A stretch of DNA of 64,000 bases from an uncultured Clostridia bacterium (GTDB taxonomy: Bacteria > Bacillota > Clostridia > Lachnospirales > CAG-274): assembly GCA_947585865.1 (NCBI GenBank), contig CANPXH010000004.1, positions 1-64,000 of the forward strand. The letters are read 5' to 3'. Below, in pieces: positions 54,161-63,582 of the stretch. The translations under genes were made by a program, and so were the position numbers. The notes under the pieces are model-generated. The model was given only the letters and a program-made list of their open reading frames with translations, was not told where the DNA came from and did no database searches. Each line of letters begins with the position of its first letter. The first letter of the stretch is position 1.

Positions 54161-54721
54161 ATGGCAATATCAAATGATACGGCATCGGGAGAGCTTTATT
54201 ATGCCGGGGATGAACAGCTCTATATCAAAAGGCTCAAATGCAAGGATATGTGCGCCGAATACAATGGGCTCAGACCCTCAGATGAGGACAGGCGTGAAGA
54301 GCTTATAAACAGGATCATAGGCAAAGCGGGCAAGGACGTGTGGATAGAACAGAGCTTTTGGTGCGATTACGGCTTCAATATAGAAATGGGCGATTATTTT
54401 TATTCCAATCACAACTTGGTGATACTCGACTGTGCAAAGGTCGTGTTTGGCAAAAATTGCCTTGTTGGGCCTAATTGCAGCTTCTACACCGTTGGGCATC
54501 CCCTGGATGTGGAGCAAAGGAATAAAGGACTTGAATTTGCCAAGCCCATATATATAGGAGATAATGTATGGATAGGCGGCAATGTTACGGTAATGCCCGG
54601 CGTGACGATAGGAAGCGGATCGGTCATAGGAGCGGGAAGCATAGTCACAAGGGATATTCCCAAAGACGTTGTGGCTTTGGGCAGCCCTTGCAGGGTATTG
54701 AAAAAAATAAATGCAAAATAA
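54161..54721 (+). CDS. Sugar O-acetyltransferase (maltose/galactoside acetyltransferase type)
   Basis: A 186-aa left-handed beta-helix acetyltransferase. The N-terminal Mac domain is KDMCAEYNGLRPSDEDRREELINRI, followed by hexapeptide repeats (FYTVGHPLDVEQR with the catalytic His near 113, then IYIGDNVWIGGNVTVMPGVTIG). It transfers acetyl from acetyl-CoA to a sugar; which one is unknown. Complete, single gene. Confidence 0.93.
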   Translation: MAISNDTASGELYYAGDEQLYIKRLKCKDMCAEYNGLRPSDEDRREELINRIIGKAGKDVWIEQSFWCDYGFNIEMGDYFYSNHNLVILDCAKVVFGKNCLVGPNCSFYTVGHPLDVEQRNKGLEFAKPIYIGDNVWIGGNVTVMPGVTIGSGSVIGAGSIVTRDIPKDVVALGSPCRVLKKINAK

Positions 54722-54725
54722 ATAT

Positions 54726-54793
54726 ATGCGCACAGTCTGACGGCCGCTGCCGTGAGAATATTACAGGCAAACTTTTTTATAGACTGTGCGCAT
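54726..54793. terminator. Large inverted repeat between convergent genes
   Basis: ATGCGCACAGTCT (54726-54738) and AGACTGTGCGCAT (54781-54793) pair perfectly over 13 bp, with a nested ACGGC/GCCGT stem inside. It separates the convergent acetyltransferase and ABC genes, but T-tracts are weak on both sides. Confidence 0.55.
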
Positions 54794-54819
54794 AAACCAT
54801 ATATTTTATTGTAGGGTAT

Positions 54820-56514
54820 CTAGTTCCATGTTTTTGACAGCTCGTCAAAATCACAGTCCATAAGCTTTTTATTTTTAAAGTTTATTATCCTGTCGCACAT
54901 ACTTATTGTCCTATGCTTATGGGATACAAAAATACAGGTCTTGTTTTCAAGAGCCTTTATATTGTCTATGAGATCTCTTTCCGTCTTTTCATCAAGGGCT
55001 GAGGTAGCCTCGTCAAGAAGGAGTATGGGAGCGTTGCTGAGCACGGCTCTTGCCACTGCGAGCCTTTGTATCTGCCCTTCGCTCAGTCCAAGACCTCTCT
55101 CGCCTATTTCGGTTTCAAGTCCTTGAGGAAGAGAGCTTATAAGATCCCATATCATAGCTGTCTTGGCAGCGCTTATTATTTCATCATCGGAAGCGTCTAA
55201 GCGGCAAAAGCCTATATTTTCCCTTATCGTGCCGGAAAGCACCATATTGCCCTGGGGCACATAGGCAAAGAGCTTTCTGTAGCCGCCGTCTATAACTGCC
55301 TTTTCTCCGTTGAGCCTTATATATACATTGCCTTCCTGCGGCTCCACAAGGCCAAGTATAAGCTTCATCATAGTGGATTTGCCTATGCCCGACGGCCCCG
55401 CAACGGCGACGAACTCTCCTTTTTTTATGGTGCTGTCAGCATTTTCAAGTATGGTCTCGTCTTTGTATGAAAAGGTCACATTTTCAAATATCAGCTCATC
55501 AAACTCATCATAAAGTGCTGCTGCGCTTTTATTTACATCCGTATTGTTTTCCTCGTCAAGATCCTCTATTTCCATAAGTCTCTCGGCGGAGGCTATCATA
55601 GAATAAAACTGAGGCACAAGGCCGCTTATATTGCGCATAGGCGCTTTTATCTGATTGAGTATATCGGCAAAGGCCATAAGCGTACCTGTGGTTATAACGC
55701 CCGATGCCACATTAAAGGCGCCCCATACTATAGCCGCATAAAAGCTGCCCGTAAAAAGGATGTACACACCTGTGTTTGCAATATTGCTTACAGTCTGCCT
55801 TTTGTACATGAGCCTGAGAGCCTTCATCTGTTTATCCTTGAGCTTGCCTGCGGAAATGCTGTGATTGGCAAAGGATTTTATTACCACAAGATTTTCAACG
55901 CACTCCTGTATAAATGAACGCACTACGCCGTTGGCTGCCTGGCATTCCTTATGCAGATACTTAAAGTGCTTGCTGTATATCTTGCTTGCCAGCATTACTA
56001 TAACGCCTACGGCAAGGGCGGCAAATGTGAACCGCCAGTCTATTGCAAAGAGCACCGCAAGACCCGCTATGAGCCTTGTGACAAGGGCAATGCCGTTGGG
56101 AACTATATCCACGACTCCTTCTACCACCACGTCTACATCCGATGTAAAGCGGTTGAGTATCTCTCCGGAATGATAACGGTTTATGCTTGTCCATTTCTTT
56201 TTGAGCACGCTTGCAAATATACCCTGCTTTATTTTGATATCTATTTTCCCCACTGCTCTTATAAGTATATTGCAATACACCACATTAAGCACAGCCTGCA
56301 GTATGACCACAGCCGCAATAAGGAAGACCGTCAGTGCCACGCTGCCTTCCTTTGCCCCTATGGCGATATCTATGATATCTCTGCCCAAGAGCGCCAGCCA
56401 TATGAATCCCAGCGATATGACTCCCGTTATGACGGAGAGGAAAACTACCCACCAAAGCTGTTTGCCCGTGTATTTATATATCCATTTCAAAGCATATTTT
56501 GAACGTGTTTTCAT
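54820..56514 (-). CDS. ABC exporter, fused permease and ATPase
   Basis: A 564-aa half-transporter of the lipid/peptide exporter type. Six membrane segments occupy residues 1-310, then the ATPase domain: Walker A GPSGIGKST, Q-loop VPQGNMVLS, signature LSEGQIQR (not the usual LSGGQ), Walker B ILLLDEATSALD, H-loop VSHKH. It would work as a homodimer or with an unlinked partner. Substrate unknown. A good promoter lies upstream. Confidence 0.92.
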   Translation of the reverse strand: MKTRSKYALKWIYKYTGKQLWWVVFLSVITGVISLGFIWLALLGRDIIDIAIGAKEGSVALTVFLIAAVVILQAVLNVVYCNILIRAVGKIDIKIKQGIFASVLKKKWTSINRYHSGEILNRFTSDVDVVVEGVVDIVPNGIALVTRLIAGLAVLFAIDWRFTFAALAVGVIVMLASKIYSKHFKYLHKECQAANGVVRSFIQECVENLVVIKSFANHSISAGKLKDKQMKALRLMYKRQTVSNIANTGVYILFTGSFYAAIVWGAFNVASGVITTGTLMAFADILNQIKAPMRNISGLVPQFYSMIASAERLMEIEDLDEENNTDVNKSAAALYDEFDELIFENVTFSYKDETILENADSTIKKGEFVAVAGPSGIGKSTMMKLILGLVEPQEGNVYIRLNGEKAVIDGGYRKLFAYVPQGNMVLSGTIRENIGFCRLDASDDEIISAAKTAMIWDLISSLPQGLETEIGERGLGLSEGQIQRLAVARAVLSNAPILLLDEATSALDEKTERDLIDNIKALENKTCIFVSHKHRTISMCDRIINFKNKKLMDCDFDELSKTWN

Positions 56515-56577
56515 AGCTTACTCCTTTGTTCCAAGCCATGTTTTTACAGGTCATCCGTTTATAAAAGCCTAACATAG

Positions 56578-56606
56578 ATTATAGCACAATATATTTTAAA
56601 TAACAA
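56578..56606 (-). promoter_or_regulatory. Sigma-A promoter for the ABC exporter
   Basis: Minus strand TTGTTA (56601-56606), 17-nt spacer, TATAAT (56578-56583). It lies 13 nt from the DUF4127 stop. Confidence 0.7.
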
Positions 56607-56618
56607 GATGATATGCGG

Positions 56619-58436
56619 CTATGCCCTTTTAACGGTAACAGTGCCGTCTACAAAAATATCAAATATCCTGCCCCAGGGGAAGGACGTCTTTTCCACCCGA
56701 GCGTCTTCCGCACGGTATTCCACACCCTTGAAGCTGTAACATCCGGCCTTTATATTATCTGTAATGCTGTCTGTATCCAGCATATCATAGAGCATATCGG
56801 ATCGTATCCTGTCCTCCGTATTCGGTCTGTAGCCCTTGTTGGAAAGGGCAAGCTTGACGCTTTTGGTATACACGCCGTCTTCTATAAGATGCTGCATAAG
56901 CATATTTAAATGCGCCTTAAGGGATGAAGAAGGGGAATTCGTACACTCATTGGCAATGGCATATACCTGTCCGTGAGCTATGCCCAGACCTATGGCATTT
57001 GCATTGGTGTTCCATGCGGAATAGGCGCTGAGCATACCCAGTTCTTTTCTGTTTTTCATGGTCTTGAACAGTGTATTTTCCTTGGTGCCGCTGAAAAGCT
57101 CTATAAGAGCCACGCTGTTTCCCTTTTTGTGGGAGTTCTCCATTTTGGCAAGTATGTCCTGAGAGGTATCCCTGACAAGCTTGTAATCATATATATACAT
57201 ATCCGTCTTTTTATCGGTATATCTTCCAACGCCGCCTTTTGCAAAATTAAAAGCGGTCCTTGATATATTGCCCGGCTGTACAACATCGAATGTTGCCACG
57301 TTTTGAGTTACGTCATTATAAAAAATACTCATATTTGCGGTGAGGTTTTTTCTCTTTGCATAATCACGGGCATATATAAGCTGCGGTATCTCATCTGTGC
57401 CGTATATTATATTTATACTTTCTCCGTTTCCTGCGGCAGCCCTTCCCGGCTCTTTTTTGCCGTACTCAGCGGAAAGCCTTTTGTATATTGAAGAAGGCGA
57501 CGTTTCCATATACTGTCTTGCATAGCTGTATTTTATGGGAGAATTATTTTTTGTCTGCACCCAGTCGGCTTTTTTCTGAGCCATATACGTAATGAAATCG
57601 GGAACCTGCAAATCATCGTTGCTTACTATTATCTCTTCCAGCTCTCCTGCCTTATGCCATTTCAAAAGGGCGGAAAATATGCCTGCCGTAAGGGAATAAG
57701 GCTTTTTGTAATTTTCCACATACTGTCTGTAGGGCTCTTTTGTTTTTATGTTTCTGTTGAAATAATGAAGGAAGCTTCTTTCCCAGTTCGTCAGCTTATC
57801 CTCTCCCAGCTCGGCGGCTTTGCTGTCTACATAGCTGAATTCCATTATATACTGTATCGGAGTTACATCGGCGTATTTCTTATATATCTCGGCATAGTCT
57901 TCGCAGTCGGGTCTTTCCTCCAGATAATATGCCGCAAGGCCTTTAAGCTTGTTGTCATTGCACCATATTTTATTGAACCTTGTTTCGGGCAGCGAACGAG
58001 GCATGGACAGATTTACATAATACTTAGGCTCGGGAAAGTCCGTTATGAGCTTGTGCAGATCATCCATAGCTTCCTTCGTATCGTCGTAATTAACGCCGCA
58101 GCGACTGCCCACAAGACCGTTTGTAATATAAGATGATGTGTTTATTATAACGGTGGTATACTTATTGTTGTTGCGGGAAACTATATCGTAAAGCTCTTCT
58201 CTTATCGCTTTGCTGTTGCCCGTATGATTGTCGGGCTCATAGGATGAAAAAAAGTCCATATTTTTCTTATCTGTCGAAATATAATCGTCTCCTCCTATTT
58301 TCACCAAATTTTCAAGATATTCGTCGCTTATGGGTCTGCCGTCTAAGGGAACCGTTATTACCGTATTTGCATAAATAACCGTTGAAAGCATAAGCGAAAA
58401 AAATACCATAGCCGTAATAAATACTGATTTTTTCAT
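56619..58436 (-). CDS. Secreted DUF4127 protein
   Basis: About 605 aa. A signal peptide (MKKSVFITAMVFFSLMLSTVIYA) is followed by the DUF4127 core VITVPLDGRPISDEYLENL. The family is of unknown function and is common in polysaccharide-associated Firmicutes. The track start (58484) precedes a TATG start at 58436 with AAAGGAG upstream, which is preferred because it begins the signal peptide directly. Single gene, not clearly linked to neighbours. Confidence 0.83.
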   Translation of the reverse strand: MKKSVFITAMVFFSLMLSTVIYANTVITVPLDGRPISDEYLENLVKIGGDDYISTDKKNMDFFSSYEPDNHTGNSKAIREELYDIVSRNNNKYTTVIINTSSYITNGLVGSRCGVNYDDTKEAMDDLHKLITDFPEPKYYVNLSMPRSLPETRFNKIWCNDNKLKGLAAYYLEERPDCEDYAEIYKKYADVTPIQYIMEFSYVDSKAAELGEDKLTNWERSFLHYFNRNIKTKEPYRQYVENYKKPYSLTAGIFSALLKWHKAGELEEIIVSNDDLQVPDFITYMAQKKADWVQTKNNSPIKYSYARQYMETSPSSIYKRLSAEYGKKEPGRAAAGNGESINIIYGTDEIPQLIYARDYAKRKNLTANMSIFYNDVTQNVATFDVVQPGNISRTAFNFAKGGVGRYTDKKTDMYIYDYKLVRDTSQDILAKMENSHKKGNSVALIELFSGTKENTLFKTMKNRKELGMLSAYSAWNTNANAIGLGIAHGQVYAIANECTNSPSSSLKAHLNMLMQHLIEDGVYTKSVKLALSNKGYRPNTEDRIRSDMLYDMLDTDSITDNIKAGCYSFKGVEYRAEDARVEKTSFPWGRIFDIFVDGTVTVKRA

Positions 58437-58602
58437 ATATATTATCCGCTCCTTTGTTTTTTGATATTTATTAGTATAAAACATAATGTGACATATTACA
58501 ACACTTTATTTAAAATGGTATTAGTTTAAAAAAGTTAATTTTTTAAACATATTTCATAAAAAAACTTAAATTTTTTCGTAAAATATGACGAAAGCAATTT
58601 TA

Positions 58603-58631
58603 TTGACAATAGTTGTAAGTAATTATATAAT
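58603..58631 (+). promoter_or_regulatory. gdhA promoter P1 (consensus)
   Basis: TTGACA, 17-nt spacer, TATAAT: a perfect sigma-A promoter. Confidence 0.93.
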
Positions 58632-58645
58632 TATACACAAGGACA

Positions 58646-58690
58646 ATGGCGCCCACGCAGCGGGATAAGTCTGCTGCTTTTTTGCGCCAT
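58646..58690 (+). terminator. gdhA leader hairpin
   Basis: Two nested possibilities: GCAGC/GCTGC (58657-58677) followed by TTTTTT, a terminator, and ATGGCGC/GCGCCAT (58646-58690) enclosing it. It starts about 8 nt after the predicted P1 start point, as in the gltB leader. Confidence 0.6.
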
Positions 58691-58710
58691 AGGTCACAAA
58701 AACGTATAAT
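58682..58710 (+). promoter_or_regulatory. gdhA promoter P2 (probable)
   Basis: TTGCGC, 17-nt spacer, TATAAT, downstream of the leader hairpin, so transcripts from here would bypass the terminator. Confidence 0.55.
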
Positions 58711-58712
58711 AA

Positions 58713-60068
<1,356 letters not shown>

Positions 60069-60120
60069 TACAGGCATACTAAAGCTCATACGGATATTAT
60101 TTAAAATTCATATCAACAAG

Positions 60121-60165
60121 GGATGCCGATATCATTATGCTCAATGATATCGGCGTCCTTTTTTT
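60121..60165 (+). terminator. Terminator of gdhA
   Basis: A 16-bp stem GGATGCCGATATCATT/AATGATATCGGCGTCC (one G-T wobble) and TTTTTTT. Confidence 0.93.
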
Positions 60166-60175
60166 AATATTGTTG

Positions 60176-60204
60176 TTGATAAGATATGGAAATTATGCTA
60201 AAAT
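60176..60204 (+). promoter_or_regulatory. Sigma-A promoter of the GH105 gene
   Basis: TTGATA, 17-nt spacer, TAAAAT, then GAGGAGG and the ATG at 60239. Confidence 0.75.
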
Positions 60205-60238
60205 GAAAATATAATAATGGAATACGAGGAGGTATATC

Positions 60239-61375
60239 ATGGACATTTTAGATAAGTATATCGATCAGCTTTTGGAAAAAAGCACACCCCAGGCACCTAT
60301 TTGGAACATCGAGAAGATAAAAAGCGGCAAGCCCTCTACTTGGAATTATATAGACGGCTGTATGATAAAAGCCATTTTGGATCTTTATGCCATAAAGGGC
60401 GATGAGAAATTTCTTAAATTTGCCGATGACTTTATAGACTACTTCGTTCAGGAAGACGGCTCCATAAAGTCCTACGATCCCAAGGAATACAACATAGACA
60501 ATGTAAATGCAGGCAAAACATTGTTTGAGCTGTACAAGCTGACAGGCAAAGAAAAATATAAAAAAGCCATAGAGACCATATATTCTCAGGTACAGAATCA
60601 GCCGCGTACAGAGGAAGGCAACTTTTGGCACAAGATGATATACCCAAATCAGGTATGGCTTGACGGTATGTATATGGGTCAGCCTTTCTATATGCAGTAT
60701 GAGGTAGAGTATAACGGCTGCAAGAACTGCAAGGACAGCTATGAGCAGTTCCTCAATGTTTATAAGAATCTGAGAGATCCCAAGACGGGTCTTTATTACC
60801 ACGGATATGACTGTTCCAGAAAAGCCTTTTGGTGCGATAAGGTAACAGGCCTTTCACGCAACTTCTGGTTGAGGGCGCTTGGCTGGTATGCTATGGCTCT
60901 TATCGACACGATCTCAGTTATGCCCGAGGATATGGCTGAGGAAAAGGCTAAGCTTTCTCAGATATACAAGGAGCTTATCGACTCTATGCTCAAATATCAA
61001 AGCGACAACGGTATGTGGTATCAGGTAGTCAATCTTGGCGGTATACCCGGCAATTATCTTGAGACAAGCGGCAGCTCCATATTTGCTTATGCTATAATGA
61101 AATCTGTGAGAATGGGAATACTTGATGAAGACTACTTCAAGTATGGCGAGAAGGCTTTCAACGGCGTTTGTGAAAAGTATCTTTCAGAAAAAGACGGAGA
61201 GCTCCAGCTTGACGGCATTTGCCTTGTGGCAGGCTTAGGCCCTGAAAACAACACGAGAAGAGACGGTACGTTCGGCTACTATATGAGCGAACCTGTCGTG
61301 TCCAACGATGCTAAAGGCGTAGGCCCTCTTGTGCTGGCTTATATCGAGATACTCTATAAGGAAAAGGGAAATTGA
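60239..61375 (+). CDS. GH105-family unsaturated glucuronyl/galacturonyl hydrolase
   Basis: A 378-aa alpha/alpha-barrel protein of the YteR group, which hydrolyses unsaturated rhamnogalacturonan disaccharides produced by pectin lyases. The catalytic Asp lies in QVWLDGMYMGQPFY near residue 140; LRALGWYAMALIDT and FGYYMSEPVVSNDAKGVGP are typical. No signal peptide, so it acts in the cytosol on imported oligosaccharides. Single gene, with no linked transporter in view. Confidence 0.9.
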   Translation: MDILDKYIDQLLEKSTPQAPIWNIEKIKSGKPSTWNYIDGCMIKAILDLYAIKGDEKFLKFADDFIDYFVQEDGSIKSYDPKEYNIDNVNAGKTLFELYKLTGKEKYKKAIETIYSQVQNQPRTEEGNFWHKMIYPNQVWLDGMYMGQPFYMQYEVEYNGCKNCKDSYEQFLNVYKNLRDPKTGLYYHGYDCSRKAFWCDKVTGLSRNFWLRALGWYAMALIDTISVMPEDMAEEKAKLSQIYKELIDSMLKYQSDNGMWYQVVNLGGIPGNYLETSGSSIFAYAIMKSVRMGILDEDYFKYGEKAFNGVCEKYLSEKDGELQLDGICLVAGLGPENNTRRDGTFGYYMSEPVVSNDAKGVGPLVLAYIEILYKEKGN

Positions 61376-61409
61376 TACAGTCCGATAAATTATATAAATT
61401 GAATTTTTG

Positions 61410-61443
61410 TTTGTGCTGCTTTTTTAAGCAGCACAAATTTTTT
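61410..61443 (+). terminator. Terminator of the GH105 gene
   Basis: TTTGTGCTGCTT/AAGCAGCACAAA, 12 bp with a TTTT loop, followed by TTTTTT. Confidence 0.9.
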
Positions 61444-61483
61444 ATATGTACCTGTATCCTGTCATCCCTTATTTTCTTTTAAT

Positions 61484-61520
61484 AAAAAAAGCCGTTCGGT
61501 ATTTTGCTCACGAACGGCTT
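61484..61520 (-). terminator. Terminator for the 66-aa gene
   Basis: On the minus strand AAGCCGTTCG/CGAACGGCTT with a 12-nt loop, followed by TTTTTATT. The 128 nt between it and the gene show nothing. Confidence 0.85.
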
Positions 61521-61648
61521 AAAAGAGATCATATAGCTTTTATGGTGAATTATTATTTATTATCTTTAATATCGGCTAATTTACATATCAATTTGATAAA
61601 GCCTATATATGACCGCTTGCTTTCCAAAGCGATAAAGACAGGGATCTG

Positions 61649-61849
61649 TCAGTATATCTTTACGATATCATTTTCGTCAATACCATACATTTTGATAAAC
61701 TTTTTCATATCCTTATCATTTCTTATTGCCATAACATCGGAAAAAGTACCGTTTTCCAAATTCTTAAAGCCTGCGACTTTTTCGCCCGTGCATATACTGC
61801 TCATTACGGCAGGCTGCATTTTAGTCTTGTCATATTCTTTTTTTGCCAT
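61649..61849 (-). CDS. Small unknown protein (66 aa)
   Basis: GGGAG 8 nt before the ATG at 61849 supports this start, giving MAKKEYDKTKMQPAVMSSICTG. The C-terminus is DKDMKKFIKMYGIDENDIVKIY. No signal peptide or membrane segment and no family recognised. It follows the SLH gene on the same strand after 49 nt with a hairpin between, so it may share transcription. A clear terminator is downstream. Confidence 0.65.
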   Translation of the reverse strand: MAKKEYDKTKMQPAVMSSICTGEKVAGFKNLENGTFSDVMAIRNDKDMKKFIKMYGIDENDIVKIY

Positions 61850-61870
61850 ACGGATATCTCCCAAAGGTCG

Positions 61871-61892
61871 GGGACTGCACATTGGCAGTCCC
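61871..61892. other. Hairpin between the SLH and 66-aa genes
   Basis: GGGACTGC/GCAGTCCC, 8 bp with a 6-nt loop, without a T-run on either strand; possible partial terminator or processing site. Confidence 0.5.
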
Positions 61893-61898
61893 TTAACA

Positions 61899-63293
61899 TT
61901 AACCTATTTCATTCATTATATTGCTTATTATAACTACAGCCTGTACTCTTGTGGTATTGGCCTTAGGTGCGATACCGTCGCCCATGCCCTTTACTATACC
62001 ACGGCTGACCATAGCGGCAAGGCTTTCAGCCGCATATGAAGATATATCCGCCTTGTCGCTGAAAGCATCGAGAACAGAAGCATCTCCCGTTATCGTACTG
62101 CCAAGCTTCATCTCAAGAGCCTTCTTTGCAAGTATCATCATATCCTGTCTTGTAATATTGCTTTCGGGTGAGAACGTGCCGTCGCCGTTTCCGTTGGCAA
62201 TGCCCATATCCTTTGCAATACCTACGGCATTTGCATAATATTTTGCCCCATCGACATCGGTGAAATTGGACTGCGGAGCCTTTGTTATATCTACGCCCAT
62301 TCCTCTCAGAAGCATTATTATAAAGTCTGCTCTGGTAACGTTGTTGTTTGGTCTGAATGTGGAATCGGGATATCCGTTTACAACACCCTTCTTCGCCATA
62401 TCATAGATATAATCCTTGCCCCAGTAATTATCTGCTACATCCGTAAAGGTGATACCCTTGTCCTCAGCAGCTTTTTCCGTTGTAGCCTCGGTAGGTGCTT
62501 CGGTAGTTGAGACATTGTTTTCTGCTGCCGCATTGCCGCCGGATACACTGCCGCCGGATGTTCCGCCTGAAGTTCCGCCTGAAGTTCCGCCTGAAGTTCC
62601 GCCGGAGGTTCCGCCGCCTTGTACTGACGTGGTGGCCTCTGTTGAAGGCTCTTCATGAGCTCCGCTGCCTACAGTAACGGAAGCGCCGTCTGTATATATT
62701 TCAATAGGAACGCCTACATATTCGTCTGCGGAATGACTGCCTTCCGCATCGGTCATCTCTATTTCCGTATAACCGTCTGCTATAGCTTTGAATTTAAATC
62801 TGGCAAGGACACCTGTGCCTGTGTAGTTGGCAAGTATAGGTGAGCCGTCTGATGCGGTCTCGGTCGCACTGAGTATGGCCGCAAGCTTAACTATGCCTAT
62901 CTCGCCTGCACTCTTCCTGCCGTCTGCAAGTCCGTCATAATCGTCATCGCCTCTTGACGGCACAAACTTTGCTCTGGAATTAACATGGCTGAATGAGAAA
63001 AGAGAATGTGTTATGCCATCGTCTGTTTTATATACTATAAGATCCTCCGGTATATCGGCTATCTCGCAATCGATAGGCCTTATCACTTCGGGATCAAATC
63101 TTACATAGGCTGTCATCGCATTGTATCCGCCTGTGTTTTCCGTTACTATAAAATCGGCATAAAATTCATCTCCGACATCGACTTGACTTTCGCTTACCTC
63201 GCAGCGTATGTCTACCACATCTGCCGCATAGGAAGCAACAGGTACTGCCATTATACCTGCTGAAAGTACAAGGCATAATAATTTCTTGAACAT
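61899..63293 (-). CDS. SLH-domain surface protein with cohesin-like domain
   Basis: A 464-aa exported protein. A signal peptide (MFKKLLCLVLSAGIMAVPVASYA) is followed by a beta-sandwich cohesin-like region (about residues 25-200: VDVGDEFYADFIVTEN), a low-complexity linker with five GTSG units, and three SLH motifs (FTDVADNYWGKDYIYDMAKKGVVNGYPD first), which bind secondary wall polymers. It could present a partner carrying a dockerin, though none is seen here. AGGAGG upstream of 63293; the track start (63362) is too early. Confidence 0.9.
   Translation of the reverse strand: MFKKLLCLVLSAGIMAVPVASYAADVVDIRCEVSESQVDVGDEFYADFIVTENTGGYNAMTAYVRFDPEVIRPIDCEIADIPEDLIVYKTDDGITHSLFSFSHVNSRAKFVPSRGDDDYDGLADGRKSAGEIGIVKLAAILSATETASDGSPILANYTGTGVLARFKFKAIADGYTEIEMTDAEGSHSADEYVGVPIEIYTDGASVTVGSGAHEEPSTEATTSVQGGGTSGGTSGGTSGGTSGGTSGGSVSGGNAAAENNVSTTEAPTEATTEKAAEDKGITFTDVADNYWGKDYIYDMAKKGVVNGYPDSTFRPNNNVTRADFIIMLLRGMGVDITKAPQSNFTDVDGAKYYANAVGIAKDMGIANGNGDGTFSPESNITRQDMMILAKKALEMKLGSTITGDASVLDAFSDKADISSYAAESLAAMVSRGIVKGMGDGIAPKANTTRVQAVVIISNIMNEIG
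62557..62615 (-). repeat. 12-bp tandem repeat encoding the GTSG linker
   Basis: Units of GGCGGAACTTCA-type sequence, about five copies, encode Gly-Gly-Thr-Ser repeats in the flexible linker of the SLH protein. Confidence 0.85.
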
Positions 63294-63333
63294 AAAAAAC
63301 CTCCTGAAAAATTTATTTGTATCTATATAAAAT

Positions 63334-63362
63334 ATTTTATCATCAAAGCACATATTTTGCAA
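63334..63362 (-). promoter_or_regulatory. Sigma-A promoter for the SLH gene
   Basis: Minus strand TTGCAA (63357-63362), 17-nt spacer, TAAAAT (63334-63339); 41 nt upstream of the ATG. Confidence 0.7.
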
Positions 63363-63480
63363 TATGTTTATTATTACATATTTTGATCGGCTTCATATTT
63401 GGCAGCTCGGCTTATATGCAATTAAGGTAAGCTTTTAAACGAACGGGCAGGGCGATACCTCAAGGGCGGGGCGCAGATGT

Positions 63481-63506
63481 AAAAAATACGGCGGCGCCGT
63501 GTTTTT
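63481..63506. terminator. Terminator-like palindrome between divergent promoters
   Basis: ACGGC-ggc-GCCGT flanked by AAAAAA and TTTTT, so it could work on either strand, although no gene ends here. It lies between the promoter of the SLH gene and that of the MATE gene. Confidence 0.6.
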
Positions 63507-63532
63507 AATGAGTCGGCTTATTTTAAATATAC

Positions 63533-63561
63533 TTGATAAATGTATTTAAGAGATGTATAAT
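63533..63561 (+). promoter_or_regulatory. Sigma-A promoter for the second MATE gene
   Basis: TTGATA, 17-nt spacer, TATAAT; the ATG follows 22 nt later. Confidence 0.75.
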
Positions 63562-63582
63562 ATTTTTTGGGAAGTGAGAAAT

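Noticed and set aside
56603-58484. Longer DUF4127 start at 58484
   Set aside because: The extra 16 residues precede the ribosome-binding site and would block signal-peptide recognition.
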